Made by a program: the position numbers and the translations under genes. A stretch of 64,000 nucleotides of DNA from Pseudarthrobacter sp. NamE2. Lineage in GTDB: Bacteria; Actinomycetota; Actinomycetes; Actinomycetales; Micrococcaceae. Each line of letters starts with the position of its first letter. The first letter of the stretch is position 1. The notes under the pieces are model-generated. The model saw only the letters and a list, made by a program, of their open reading frames with translations, had not been told where the DNA came from and searched no databases. The stretch lies in contig NZ_VAHN01000002.1 in the NCBI RefSeq assembly GCF_005796205.1, positions 310,001-374,000 of the forward strand, read 5' to 3'. Below are positions 35,901-48,028 of the stretch, in pieces.

Positions 35901-37038
35901 AACGCGGGTAGCCGGACACTTGCATCAGGAGCGACCTGATCATCCCGTCGAGCACATGCGGGGTTCCTTGGAACACGGTCCGGGTACCGGACAGGCTAAA
36001 GAGGACGGGGACCTCTCCGGCGCTCGGCAGATTCACGGGCGTGGTCCCGCCGTTGATAGTGATGTTGGCCGATTGATTTGCCTGTCCGAGCCGCAGGCAT
36101 ACGCCGCCCTCTTCCGGCAGCTGCGGTGGTGGACGCTTGGCTTGTCCCAAGGCGAGTACGAGGGTGGCAAGGGAAGGGCCGGAGGCCATGCGCCGTTCCC
36201 GGTCCTGGTGTACGGCATCCTTCACCGCTGCAGCGAACTCCCGTTGCTGGCGCCTGCCGGCGAGGAGGGGGATCAGGAGGGCGAAGGCGGAAGTTGCAGC
36301 AAATGCGAGAAACATCCACATACCGGTGAACACAGCGAGGCCGACTCCAATGGCCAGCGGCAAGGCCGCGGTGACGAGAAGAGCTCCTCTGCCGCTGGGC
36401 GCGTTCCGGCCCGGGATGGCGATAGGTTCCTTGACCGGCGCTCCCGCCCTGATGAGAGCTATGTCCGGAACATCGGTGAACATGAGGGACATGGTCGTGT
36501 TTCCGCACCGGATCGATGAACCGGTGGTTACAGCCGCATTCCGGACTTGCTCGCCGTTAACGTATGTGCCGTTCGCGCTGTCCAGGTCTTCGATGAAGAT
36601 GTCTTTGTCCGTCACTACAAGACGGGCATGGTGCCGGGACAGTTCCGCGTCCGCAATAACAACGGTCGCGTCACTTCGGCCGAGCGTATAGACGCCCCGC
36701 CGCAAAGGCATGACGATGCCGGCGCCCGCACCCGTGTGGACAGCCAGCGCAAGCGGGGCGGCCGATGTGCTCTCTGGGCGCCGGTTCCGTTGTTTCCGGC
36801 GCAAAGGTGCCGCGCCGCCGTCGAGCAGTACTGCGCCGTTCACGAACGGTGCCGTCCCAAGGCGCAGGGACCGCAGGTCCTCACCATTAACGGTGATTGA
36901 ACCTGTGCCGAACTTTTCCTCGAGATGCTCACAGACATCGGCTCCCGAAGCACCTTCCGGAGCGTCAATGGTCAGTTCGAGCGGTCCGGCCGGCAGATGC
37001 GACTCAGGGCCGCGAACCAGTGTGCAATGCAGTGTCAT
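32941..37038 (-). CDS. FHA-FtsK/SpoIIIE ATPase, EssC/EccC-like (orphan)
   Basis: The 1365-residue protein resembles type VII secretion ATPases. It has an N-terminal ubiquitin-like segment, an FHA domain (about 105-190, GVYTLGRS, SRHHARL, SANGTYVNG), a pair of membrane helices (about 217-260), then three P-loop domains. Domain 1 is intact, with GTTGSGKS at 577-584 and VIIIDEF at 681-687. Domain 2 is degenerate (GAPGSGAG at 908-915, no lysine). Domain 3 has GSPGSGKT at 1185-1192. No Esx, EccB, EccD or EccE gene is seen in the window. A subtilase gene lies upstream on the same strand. Whether it is secretion machinery or a DNA pump is not decided by sequence. Confidence 0.85.
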   Translation of the reverse strand: MTLHCTLVRGPESHLPAGPLELTIDAPEGASGADVCEHLEEKFGTGSITVNGEDLRSLRLGTAPFVNGAVLLDGGAAPLRRKQRNRRPESTSAAPLALAVHTGAGAGIVMPLRRGVYTLGRSDATVVIADAELSRHHARLVVTDKDIFIEDLDSANGTYVNGEQVRNAAVTTGSSIRCGNTTMSLMFTDVPDIALIRAGAPVKEPIAIPGRNAPSGRGALLVTAALPLAIGVGLAVFTGMWMFLAFAATSAFALLIPLLAGRRQQREFAAAVKDAVHQDRERRMASGPSLATLVLALGQAKRPPPQLPEEGGVCLRLGQANQSANITINGGTTPVNLPSAGEVPVLFSLSGTRTVFQGTPHVLDGMIRSLLMQVSGYPRCRHMRVVVHGQPGNLPLAARYLPQVTLTATADACRQALTQAVNSKHSQGVLVLPRAPADATTTAALVGLAIQNGWHVLEFQANGSKARPADVTLSENRSTLRRREGNVVFVPDLAPVGVFNACCRQLAAVPYPAGSAEPNVPTACGLEELLTLSAVQTAARWDASAVNDGLAAPLGRWAVGTTMLDLHADGPHLLVAGTTGSGKSELLRTLTLGLALSYPPDRVNFLFVDFKGGSGLGPLTGLVHCVGLLTDLKSGELERTLISLRAEIKLREEALAAARVPDLAAYRSTGAAKGFALPHLVIIIDEFRMLVDHSPEVLRELLRIAAIGRSLGIHLVMATQRPQGALTADIRANVTTSIALRVQSEMESVDIIGTKAASAISIGTPGRAFLARGTEPPQEFQAATTGRVQATADADDISVQLATDYLISGPSHGESDGLPTPVNASTPMVTLICDTWAARQGAPPRAPVAPPLPQDIEEPLTDYEASSVFHARERKWTLQLGLMDLPDAQRLEPLTWGPVRDGHIALIGAPGSGAGDALQLAVRRLLAQPSMVFCYLLDSTGTFHSAAGHARVGAVTGLHELRRAVRVLERLAEELAHRLSRPDHDAVPLVLMVSGWGSWVSAFRAGPLAPAEDLVHDLVRDGARAGITVMISGNRELVHARFSGALPNRLYFPADSNDDSRLAWPRMPSTAAVRGRAVAFGPVSHGGPAVCQLYRPATGHDQYDALAAASAGHQDEKSPFRVEPLPERITTAEINGLAGGPSGAAAPDMAGHRQAQLDLLIGVGGDEPAPVSCRLQAGAVLAVLGSPGSGKTNFLTSLQALHPGRRWLSPRAEDTGDDRAMPWAETLAAARAGRLAKDTVLLADDADLMSPTTLRDLGELQELGMAVILTAAFSPLLLQRVPLMMRARASGTGILLCPRTVSDGDVFGVRFEVEPSPPPGRAVHITGGRATAIQTPWGGSERSIGVRGSRAQAFQLKSGRSTSRA

Positions 37039-37372
37039 GGATGCAGATCCTTAATGCCTGTGCATCCAAGCTAGCTCTCAGAACGTGCCGCCAGACCTGC
37101 GGATTGCCCTATGTGGACAACGCAACCTCGTGCTGGTTTGCCGTCACCAACCCCCGTCTATGTCCGCTGCATACAAGCCTCGACAGCTCCAGTTTCGAAA
37201 ATGTCCTGGTGAGCAGTATCTCCACCAGTGCGGAGATTCCGACGGTTTGTGACAAGACGCCAGGGTGCGTGGCACGCGGCGGGACAGCCATTGCGGTAGG
37301 AGACAGGAGCGTATGTGCCCGCAGACCGAAACGCGTTACAAGGATTGACGGATTCCTGCCGAAGGGACGTGT
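37039..37372. promoter_or_regulatory. Noncoding gap upstream of the FHA-FtsK gene
   Basis: These 334 bp separate the start of the FHA-FtsK gene from the end of the subtilase gene. I see no credible reading frame. An inverted repeat ATCTCC-N8-GGAGAT (37218-37237) could be an operator about 180 nt before the FHA-FtsK start. Otherwise nothing recognisable. Confidence 0.4.
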
Positions 37373-39469
37373 CTATGACCTAGCTGCCGTTGTGGCAAAG
37401 CGATACATGAAGGCAGCCATAACGTCCCGGGATACGGCGATGATGGGCCGGTAGGTCTTTGTTCCGTCGGTTTCGTTCCAGCCGTTGCTGATGCCGTTTG
37501 AGGCGAGCCAGGCGATTTCCTTGTAGAAGACGTGGCTGGTGGCTACGTCGGTGAAGGGTGAATTTGCGGGCGGGCTGTAAGCAGGACTCCCGGCCAGTCG
37601 GTACATGAAGGCGGCCATTACGTCCCGGGATACGGCGATGGTGGGCCGGTAGGTCTTTGTTCCGTCGGTTTCGTTCCAGCCGTTGCTGATGCCGTTTGAT
37701 GCGAGCCAGGCGATTTCCTTGTGAAAGACGTGGCTGTTTTCGACGTCAGTAAATGGGCGGATCGTAGCGGGTGGCGAGCTGATGGAGGCTGGTGTGTAGC
37801 CGGGCTTCGAGCCTGTGATGATGACGGCGATTTCCTGGGCCAAGTCGACCTGCCTCACGGTGTAATCCCGATTGGTGGCCAGTGGGATAGCCGTCCCGTT
37901 CCTGGTCCACTGGTAGGAGAAGGTAACGGGAGTGGGAGCCCACGAGCCCTCGTCGGCACTAAGGGTTTGTCCGATGGCTGCTGTAGGGGCGAGCGCAGGC
38001 GTGCCGGTGGTGAGGGTCTGGGGAGCGGGCGCAGGCGTAGGTGAAGACAGCGGCAGAGCGTCAAGGGCGGCGTTTGCGTCCACTATGCCTGCGCCGCACT
38101 CGTCGGTGCTGCAACCTGCCGGCACGGGCCGTGCGGTACTTTTCAGGGTTGTTTCTATCTGGCCCGGCGTTAGTGTAGGGTCGGCGGCGAGCATCAGGGC
38201 CGCGACACCTGCCACGTGCGGGGCTGCCATGGACGTGCCCTGCAGATACGCATAACTTTCTAATCCGGGCGTGGTTGTTCCGCTGTTCCAGGTGGAGGCA
38301 ATGCCGTTGGAGCCGTGACTGTCCATTGATCCCCCCGGCGCACTGATATCCAATCCCGGGCCGTGATTCGAGTAGGGGGCGCGTGCGCCTTCCCTGTCGG
38401 TGGCGCCAACGGAGATGACGTTGTTGCAGTTGGCAGGTGCGGAGTTGGCGACCGGCTGGGCCTCGTTGCCGGCTGCCACCACTACTGCCGCTCCTTTGGT
38501 AGCCGCGTAGGTCATCACGTTCTGGAGTGTGGTGCTGCACGTCGCGGTGGCACCAATGCTCAGGTTTACCACCCTCGCTGGCGTCGGGTTTGCCGGAACA
38601 CCCGTGACCGTTCCCCCCACAGCCCAGGTGACTGCGTCGGCAATATCGCTCATATATCCGCCGCATGAACCCATGGCCCGGATGGGTTGTACCTTTGCCC
38701 CATACGCGACGCCTGCGATTCCAACACCATTGTTGGTTCCGGCAGCTACGGTCCCCGTGACATGTGTCCCATGCCAGGACGAGCTCGTGCTGCCGCACCA
38801 GTCACCCTCGTCCTGAGGATTGTCATCGCGGCCGTCATCGTCATGCGCCATAGCAGGGTCCGTGATGAAGTCAAAGCCCGGGACAGTACGTTCTGTCAAA
38901 TCGCTGTGGGCAGTGATTCCGGAGTCGATAACGGCGACAATCTGCCCGGATCCGTTGGAGCGGGACCAGGCACCAGGAGCCCTGATACCTCCGCGATCCT
39001 CGAAAAGGTCCCATTGCAGTTGATAAAGGGGGTCATCGGGGGTGGTAGCCGGTCGAAAAAATGTATCAATTTCTGCATACTCAACACCGGGCGAAACCGC
39101 GAGTTCGGCGATGAATCGTTTCGCTTCAATGTCGCTGAGCTGAGTGGCCGACCTTACGACAGCCAGGTTCCCGTTAGCCTCCCTTACTTCATGGACGCCG
39201 ATGCCCAGTTTGCGCGCTGCCTGGCGATAAGCGTTGCCCCGCTCCGTCCGGCTCGGTTTCTTCCCGTGCGATGTTGCTTCAAACTTTACGATGAACCGAT
39301 CTTCCGGATCGAACCCGAGTGGCAAAGATCTGCTCAAAGCTTCGGGTCTCACATCAACAGGCGGGGAAGGGGGCTGCCCTACCGCCGGCATAGCGGGCAA
39401 CTGCGGGAAGAACAGGGCTGAAAGGGTGATACCCAAGCACACGGCCAGGCGGCGGAAGACTGCTTGCAT
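37373..39469 (-). CDS. Secreted subtilisin-like serine protease with two SLH-like repeats
   Basis: From ATG 39469 (AAGGACC upstream) this is 698 residues. Parts in order: a signal peptide (about 1-30, ending PAVGQ), an inhibitor-I9-like propeptide (57-136), and an S8 catalytic domain (about 170-470) with D182 in VIDSG, H233 in HGTHV, N335 in AAGN and S413 in GTSMAAP. Then come a Pro-rich linker, an Ig-like domain (about 485-570) and two near-identical SLH-like repeats (about 573-627 and 639-693; FTDV, HVFYKEIAWLASNGI, DVMAAFMYR). The repeats probably tether it to a cell-wall glycan. No C-terminal helix is seen, unlike mycosins of type VII systems. Confidence 0.92.
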   Translation of the reverse strand: MQAVFRRLAVCLGITLSALFFPQLPAMPAVGQPPSPPVDVRPEALSRSLPLGFDPEDRFIVKFEATSHGKKPSRTERGNAYRQAARKLGIGVHEVREANGNLAVVRSATQLSDIEAKRFIAELAVSPGVEYAEIDTFFRPATTPDDPLYQLQWDLFEDRGGIRAPGAWSRSNGSGQIVAVIDSGITAHSDLTERTVPGFDFITDPAMAHDDDGRDDNPQDEGDWCGSTSSSWHGTHVTGTVAAGTNNGVGIAGVAYGAKVQPIRAMGSCGGYMSDIADAVTWAVGGTVTGVPANPTPARVVNLSIGATATCSTTLQNVMTYAATKGAAVVVAAGNEAQPVANSAPANCNNVISVGATDREGARAPYSNHGPGLDISAPGGSMDSHGSNGIASTWNSGTTTPGLESYAYLQGTSMAAPHVAGVAALMLAADPTLTPGQIETTLKSTARPVPAGCSTDECGAGIVDANAALDALPLSSPTPAPAPQTLTTGTPALAPTAAIGQTLSADEGSWAPTPVTFSYQWTRNGTAIPLATNRDYTVRQVDLAQEIAVIITGSKPGYTPASISSPPATIRPFTDVENSHVFHKEIAWLASNGISNGWNETDGTKTYRPTIAVSRDVMAAFMYRLAGSPAYSPPANSPFTDVATSHVFYKEIAWLASNGISNGWNETDGTKTYRPIIAVSRDVMAAFMYRFATTAARS
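37404..37538 (-). repeat. Direct repeat copy 2 (C-terminal SLH-like unit of the subtilase)
   Basis: This DNA is nearly identical to 37602-37736, with a 198-bp (66-codon) period. It encodes the last SLH-like unit. Differences are few and mostly synonymous or conservative. Confidence 0.85.
37602..37736 (-). repeat. Direct repeat copy 1 (first SLH-like unit of the subtilase)
   Basis: Partner of the repeat at 37404-37538. The high DNA identity suggests a recent tandem duplication within the gene or ongoing gene conversion. Confidence 0.85.
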
Positions 39470-39526
39470 AGTAGGTCCTTCAGGATCATGACACGAGTCG
39501 CGGTGAGACCAAGCCGGCTGGAGCTG

Positions 39527-39550
39527 ATCACTAATGCCATCACTAATGGT
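39527..39550. repeat. Tandem 12-bp repeat in a divergent promoter region
   Basis: ATCACTAATG occurs twice, at 39527-39536 and 39539-39548, 12 bp apart, in the 182-bp gap between the subtilase gene and the pyruvyltransferase gene. Two TTGACA hexamers at 39581 and 39602 lie just beyond. It is likely a regulator site for one or both genes. Confidence 0.45.
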
Positions 39551-39651
39551 CCAGTGTTTGCTGGCTTCTGTAAACTCGGATTGACAAACAGAGTTGTGCC
39601 TTTGACAAGACCCTGAGGGGCAGCAGCGCGGGCTTGGTAAGCTAGTGGCCC

Positions 39652-40872
39652 ATGTCTTTCTACCTGATCTCTCCTGCTGGAAACCCAAACTACGGTGATG
39701 AACTTATCGCCGCGGGATGGCTCAGGTATTTAGCAGAGACTCGGCCCGAGACGGATGTATGGCTCGACTGCCCGAACCCTGGACTGGCCACGGAACTATT
39801 CCATGGGATGCATCCCCGCCTGCACACCACCAACACTCTGTGGCGGGCTTGCTGGGAGGCCGCCTCCACCGGTCCGGGCTTTGTGATGGACAGGGTGGTT
39901 CATCTTGTGAGGAACTACGGGTCTCCAGCTTATGATCTCGGCATTGATCGCCTTCGATCCATGGAAAGCATCCATGTTCTTGGCGGTGGATATCTCAACA
40001 GCCTCTGGCCCGCAAATGCAGGCGTAATTGCCGGTGCGGCCGCTGTTCGATCCCTTACCGGCGCGAAGCTCTATGCCACCGGACTTTCGGTAGTTCCACT
40101 GCTCACAGGCACGTACAGCGCCGAAGGCCGTGATCTGATAGGACTGCTACGGAGCTTTGACCACGTAACAGTCCGCGACGAAGAGTCCGCCTCGGTCCTG
40201 GGCCTTCCTCTGGGCCTGGACGATGCCTTCCTTGCAGCAGAGCACGAACTCCGGAAGGGACTAGCCCGTGGGGGTGCTGATCTCGTGGTGTGCCTGCAAA
40301 ATGACCTCCAGACAAAGGGGCAAAGCGAGGAGACGTTGGAACGGGCGCGAGGAGTGGTGGAGGCAGCCGTGGCCGAAGGCAAAACCGTCTAGTACGTAGA
40401 AGCCATTCCGGGAGTGGACTGGGCCGGATACGATGCCCTTCGGGACCTGCTCAGCCCGGAGGCGTTCATTCCCTTCATCTCCGTCTGGCGGGACGGGCTC
40501 CCGCTTAAACCGAACCAGTCCTGGCTGACAACACGCTTCCATCTGCATTTCATGGGCGCGGCTGCGGGCGCCGTTGGCACCGCGATCAGCGTAAAGGAAG
40601 GCTATTACGACGTGAAGCATGGTTCGTTGCTCAGATTGGGGACGGGCTGGTCCTCGAACATAACCCTGGCAGCAGGCAGTTCCGTCACAGGTGTTCCCGA
40701 AACAGGCACTGCCACCTTTTCGGCCCGCTTGGGAGCAAGGATCGAGCAAAAGCTGGATGAGGCCCGGGAGCTCTACCCACAGATCCAGGCCGAAGAATCA
40801 ACGTCCATCCCCAGCTTTGGCAACACCGCTGTACGACTGCTTCGAGGGATCCGCGCTGCCGTTACGGCTTAG
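39652..40872 (+). pseudogene. Polysaccharide pyruvyltransferase gene interrupted by an in-frame TAG
   Basis: Residues 1-246 (SFYLISPAGNPNYGDELIAAGWL, IHVLGGGYLN) are a clear pyruvyltransferase N-terminus. TAG at 40390-40392 then ends the frame. The same frame continues at once with YVEAIPGVDW and the rest of the domain (FHLHFMGAAAGAVGTAISV, GYYDVKHGSLLRLG) to TAG 40870-40872, giving about 406 codons in all. This looks like one family-length gene with a single nonsense codon. Possible explanations are a null allele, readthrough or suppression, or a base-calling error. The family transfers pyruvate from phosphoenolpyruvate to sugars of surface polymers. Confidence 0.85.
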
Positions 40873-40945
40873 GATCTACTGCCTCAAGCCTTACCCCTTA
40901 GCCAGTAACTCCCGACCGACTGTCCCACCTGTGGGAGAGCCCTGA

Positions 40946-44237
<3,292 letters not shown>

Positions 44238-44241
<4 letters not shown>

Positions 44242-45119
44242 GCGCAGTTGCTCAGGGAGAGCTAACCACTCCTGGCTTGGGCGGGGGCCTGCGTGATATC
44301 CGGCAGTCGGGCTTCCTGCTCAAGCTTCTGGTCCGCAAGGAGCTCAAGGTACGTTACCGTGGCTCGGTTCTGGGACTGCTCTGGTCCTACGTAAAGCCTG
44401 CCGTCCAGTTCATTGTGTTTTACATTGCTCTGGGTGTTTTCCTGGGCCTCGAGCGAAGCCCCAGGAACCCTGAAGGGCTGACCAATTACGCGGTATATCT
44501 GTTTTCGGGCATTGTGCTGATTAATTTCTTTTCGGAGGCATTGGGAAATGCTGCGCGGTCGATTGTCAATAACGGCAACCTGATCAAGAAGATCTACCTT
44601 CCCAGGGAATTGTTTCCTGTGGCTTCCGTCTGGGTGTCGGCTGTCCACTTCTTTCCACAGATGGTTGTGCTGTTGGTTGGGTGTATTATTGCCGGCTGGC
44701 GCCCGGACTTCGCCCAGATTCTGGCGGCTATCGCTGGTTTTGCTATTGTGGGAATGCTGGCCACCGGGCTCGGACTGTTATTCGGCGCGGTGAATGTCTA
44801 CTTCCGCGATTCAGAAAATCTTGTAGACATGTTGCTGATGATTGCGACCTGGGCGTCCCCGGTCATGTACGCATGGAACATGGTTCAGGAGAAACTTGGA
44901 AGTGCGTGGTTTGCTGTGTACCAGGCAAATCCAGTGACGATTGGAGTGGAACTTTTCCACTACGCGTTCTGGTTTTCGACAACGGATGGTTCCGCGCCGA
45001 TGCCGCCTAACCTGTTCGTGCTCTGGACACCTGTTGGGCTTGGGATAGCGCTACTGATCCTGGTGTTGGGCCAAATGACTTTCCGTCGGCTTGAGGGCCG
45101 CTTTGCCCAGGAGCTTTGA
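44238..45119 (+). CDS. Polysaccharide ABC exporter permease (Wzm-like)
   Basis: The 293-residue protein has six hydrophobic segments and the ABC-2 pattern RKELKVRYRGSVLGLLWSYVKPAVQFIVF near the N-terminus. It pairs with the ATPase encoded immediately downstream. The start overlaps glfT2 by 4 bp. Base composition is a little lower in G+C than the upstream core genes. The likely cargo is the lipid-linked galactan-type chain, as in mycobacterial Rv3783. Symbol not assigned because both rfbD and wzm are used. Confidence 0.9.
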
Positions 45120-45845
45120 GTGGTAAATGCAATTGAAGTATCTGCTGTCAGCAAGCAGTTCGTCCTCCGGCACACCCGCTCCATAAAGGAGGCGGTTGTC
45201 TGGCTGATCAAAGGCCGCAAAGGGGATCTTTCCGAGAAGTTCCATGCCTTGAAAGACGTGACGCTGGACATCAAGACGGGCGAGACTGTCGCCTTGCTGG
45301 GACTTAACGGTTCTGGCAAGTCCACATTGCTCAAGCACATCTCCGGTGTGATGCTGCCCGATTCGGGATCCGTGAGAACGCGGGGCCGGGTCGCAGGGCT
45401 GATCGAAGTTGGGGCCGGCTTCCATCCTGACCTCTCCGGCCGCGACAATGTCTACCTCAACGGCGCCATTTTGGGTATGACCGAGAAGCAGATCCGCGAG
45501 CGTTTTGATGACATCGTGGAGTTCTCGGAAATCGGGCAGTTCATCGATACCGAGGTCAAGTTCTATTCTTCGGGGATGTATCTGCGTCTTGCCTTTTCAG
45601 TGGCTGTGCACACAGATCCTGAGGTGTTCCTCATCGATGAGATTCTGGCCGTTGGTGACGAGCCGTTCCAGAGGAAGTGCATTAGCAAAATCGAGGACCT
45701 CGCCCGGGACGGCAAGACGCTTGTGGTGGTGAGTCATGACCTTGACCTGGTATCGCGCATCTGCCGAAGGGGTGTGCTCCTCAACCACGGGGAACTGCTG
45801 TACGACGGGCCAATCGAAGAGGCGGTCAGGCTACTTCGGTCCTAG
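45120..45845 (+). CDS. Polysaccharide ABC exporter ATPase (Wzt-like)
   Basis: GTG 45120 immediately follows the permease stop. The 241-residue ATPase has Walker A GLNGSGKST near 61-69, the signature YSSGMYLRLAF and Walker B VFLIDEILAVGD. Unlike E. coli O9a-type Wzt it has no C-terminal carbohydrate-binding domain, so recognition of a capped chain end by this protein is unlikely. This fits the short mycobacterial Rv3781-type exporter. Confidence 0.92.
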   Translation: MVNAIEVSAVSKQFVLRHTRSIKEAVVWLIKGRKGDLSEKFHALKDVTLDIKTGETVALLGLNGSGKSTLLKHISGVMLPDSGSVRTRGRVAGLIEVGAGFHPDLSGRDNVYLNGAILGMTEKQIRERFDDIVEFSEIGQFIDTEVKFYSSGMYLRLAFSVAVHTDPEVFLIDEILAVGDEPFQRKCISKIEDLARDGKTLVVVSHDLDLVSRICRRGVLLNHGELLYDGPIEEAVRLLRS

Positions 45846-45889
45846 AAGGTATTGCTCTGGCAGAGCCCGCTACTGCGCCTAACCTTTTT
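45846..45889 (+). terminator. Weak terminator candidate after the Wzt-like gene
   Basis: AAGGT/ACCTT outer pairing encloses a GCTCT-GGC-AGAGC hairpin, followed by a short T-run. The T-tract is short and the outer stem long-range, so confidence is low. It would end the glf-to-wzt operon. Confidence 0.35.
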
Positions 45890-45957
45890 GACTTTGCCGA
45901 AGTGACAGCGCCGTAGGGTTTGCACGTCGGCTGTCCATGATGTTTTAGGGAGAACCC

Positions 45958-47967
45958 TTGTCCTGGTTTGATGCAGTTCCACAGTTCGTCCTTGGAGTGG
46001 GGTTGCTGTTTCTTCCAGGGCTGGCCGTTGCTTTCGCCGCCCGGCTCCGGGGTGTTCCCGCTGTAGCACTGGCACCCGGCATCAGCCTCTCCATCATCGC
46101 GGTTTCCGCCATTGCGGCCCCCTTTGCTGGTTTGTCCTGGTCCCTGCTTCCCGTCCTGGCTTTAACCTTCGTTGTCGCAGCCCTAGCGTTTGGTGCCTCA
46201 GTCCTCCTTGCACGGACAAGCAAAGCGGAAAGTGCCTCTGCACACGGCAAGACGGGCTGGATGGATGCCCTCGGACCGCTCGCGGCGGTTGGCATCGCTG
46301 CGGTGTTGATCGGCCGTCGTGTCGTACACGCAATTGGCCAGCCCGAGTCCTTTTCTCAAACCTTCGATAACGTCTTCCATCTGAATGCTGTCCGCTACAT
46401 CCTGGACACCGGTTCCGGTTCTTCACTCACTCTGAACTCAATGACCGGTGCGGCGTCATATCCTGCTGCCTGGCATGATCTTGTGTCCCTTGTCGTTGGC
46501 ACCAGCGGCTCTGGCATCCCGCTGTCTGTGAACGTTATCAATATCATCGTGGCAGCCGTCGTCTGGCCTCTCGGATGTATATATCTTGCCCGGACAATAC
46601 TGGGGCCACGGACAGCAGTCAGCATTTCGGCCGGAATCCTTGCCGCCGCCTTCGGCGCTTTTCCCATGTCCCTCCTTGATTTTGGCGTCCTCTACCCGAA
46701 TTTCCTGGCAGTAGCCCTGCTGCCGATGGTGATCGCAGTGGCATTGGAAGCCCTCGGACTGGCTGCCGTGCGAACTCAATCCAGGGTGCTGGCCGTGCTT
46801 CTCCTGCTTGCCGTTCTTCCCGGCCTTGCACTTGCACACCCGAGTGCCGCCATGGCCTGGATGGCACTGATGCTGCCGCCTGCTATGTATGCATGGGGCC
46901 GGGCCCTTCTGGCGGTGATCAGGTCGCGGCAGGGTCGGGGACGTGTTGTGGCAATCGTGGCGTTGGTCATCACGCTGGTGGTCGCCGTCGTCGTCGTCCG
47001 GAGTCTTTGGGAGGCCGTCCGCCCGCCTGCTGAAGCAGCCTTTTGGCCCCCTGTGGAAACAAGTGGGCAGGCAATTGGGGAAGTAATCTCTAGTTCAGCC
47101 ATCGGGCGTCCTGTTGCTTGGGCCGTCATGGTTCTGACGCTTTTTGGAGCTTACGCCACCATGCGCTCCGGCCGGCAGGTGTGGTGGTTGGGGACTTACG
47201 CAGTGGCTGCGTTCCTTTTCTTGGTCGTTAGCTCCTTCCCCGCCGACGACTTCAGGATGTTTGTGAGCGGTATCTGGTACAACGATCCACCGAGGCTTGC
47301 CGCGCTTCTGCCGCTGGTGACTGTGCCATTGGCCTGCCACGGTGCCGTATCGCTTTGGGACCTTTTGATGACGATGTTTAGAACCGGGATGCGGCGACCA
47401 GCGAAACCACTGGCAGACGCGCCAGTGTTGAGGGCAGTATTTTCCCGTCCGGCAACTCTCACCGTTATTGCCGGCATCATCCTGGCCATGGGCATGACGG
47501 CTGCCACACAACGTGGAAATGTCCGGCAGGCCGAGGATTCCATGTCCGGGTCCTACCGGTTATCTGAGGATTCGCCCTTGATCTCAACTGACGAACTGGC
47601 GTTGATTCAGCGTTTACCGGATGAGGTTCCTGAAGATGCTCTACTGGTGGGTAACCCATGGAATGGCAGCTCCCTGGCTTACGCCCTCGCCGATCGCAAA
47701 CTTGTCCAACTGCATATCCTCAGTGCCGTTCCTGAAGGAACAGCTCCACTTCTGAATGGTCCTGCACCTGCTAGGGACGATCCCGATGTCTGCCCAACAG
47801 TTGAGCGGTTGAAGCTGGAATATATTTTGGACTTCGGCCATCGCGAAGTGCACGGCAGGGACAGCGGATACAAGGGGCTGGACCGCCTGATCGCTGCAGG
47901 CATGGCAACTCTTGAGGACTCGGAAGGCGAAGCACGGCTCTACAAGCTGCAATTGTGTAGTCAGTAG
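45958..47967 (+). CDS. DUF6541-type large membrane protein
   Basis: TTG 45958 follows GGGAGAA and gives 669 residues with about a dozen membrane helices and a C-terminal outside domain. SQTFDNVFHLNAVRYILDTG near residues 125-144 and AASYPAAWHDLVSL are typical of DUF6541, a family thought to be GT-C-like, though no catalytic residue can be proven here. It may transfer a sugar from a polyprenyl-phosphate donor outside the membrane. It is convergent with the flippase gene. Confidence 0.75.
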   Translation: MSWFDAVPQFVLGVGLLFLPGLAVAFAARLRGVPAVALAPGISLSIIAVSAIAAPFAGLSWSLLPVLALTFVVAALAFGASVLLARTSKAESASAHGKTGWMDALGPLAAVGIAAVLIGRRVVHAIGQPESFSQTFDNVFHLNAVRYILDTGSGSSLTLNSMTGAASYPAAWHDLVSLVVGTSGSGIPLSVNVINIIVAAVVWPLGCIYLARTILGPRTAVSISAGILAAAFGAFPMSLLDFGVLYPNFLAVALLPMVIAVALEALGLAAVRTQSRVLAVLLLLAVLPGLALAHPSAAMAWMALMLPPAMYAWGRALLAVIRSRQGRGRVVAIVALVITLVVAVVVVRSLWEAVRPPAEAAFWPPVETSGQAIGEVISSSAIGRPVAWAVMVLTLFGAYATMRSGRQVWWLGTYAVAAFLFLVVSSFPADDFRMFVSGIWYNDPPRLAALLPLVTVPLACHGAVSLWDLLMTMFRTGMRRPAKPLADAPVLRAVFSRPATLTVIAGIILAMGMTAATQRGNVRQAEDSMSGSYRLSEDSPLISTDELALIQRLPDEVPEDALLVGNPWNGSSLAYALADRKLVQLHILSAVPEGTAPLLNGPAPARDDPDVCPTVERLKLEYILDFGHREVHGRDSGYKGLDRLIAAGMATLEDSEGEARLYKLQLCSQ

Positions 47968-48028
47968 CAAGGGCAGGGGCTCTGTTGGGCAGCAGGGCAT
48001 GTAAGGGCGGGGGCCGGCACGTTTTGGC

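Noticed and set aside
37109..37291. 60-residue frame upstream of the FHA-FtsK gene
   Set aside because: No ribosome binding site, no conserved feature and composition unlike coding sequence.
40414..40872. Independent small gene after the TAG
   Set aside because: It is the uninterrupted continuation of the upstream pyruvyltransferase frame and has no ribosome binding site of its own.
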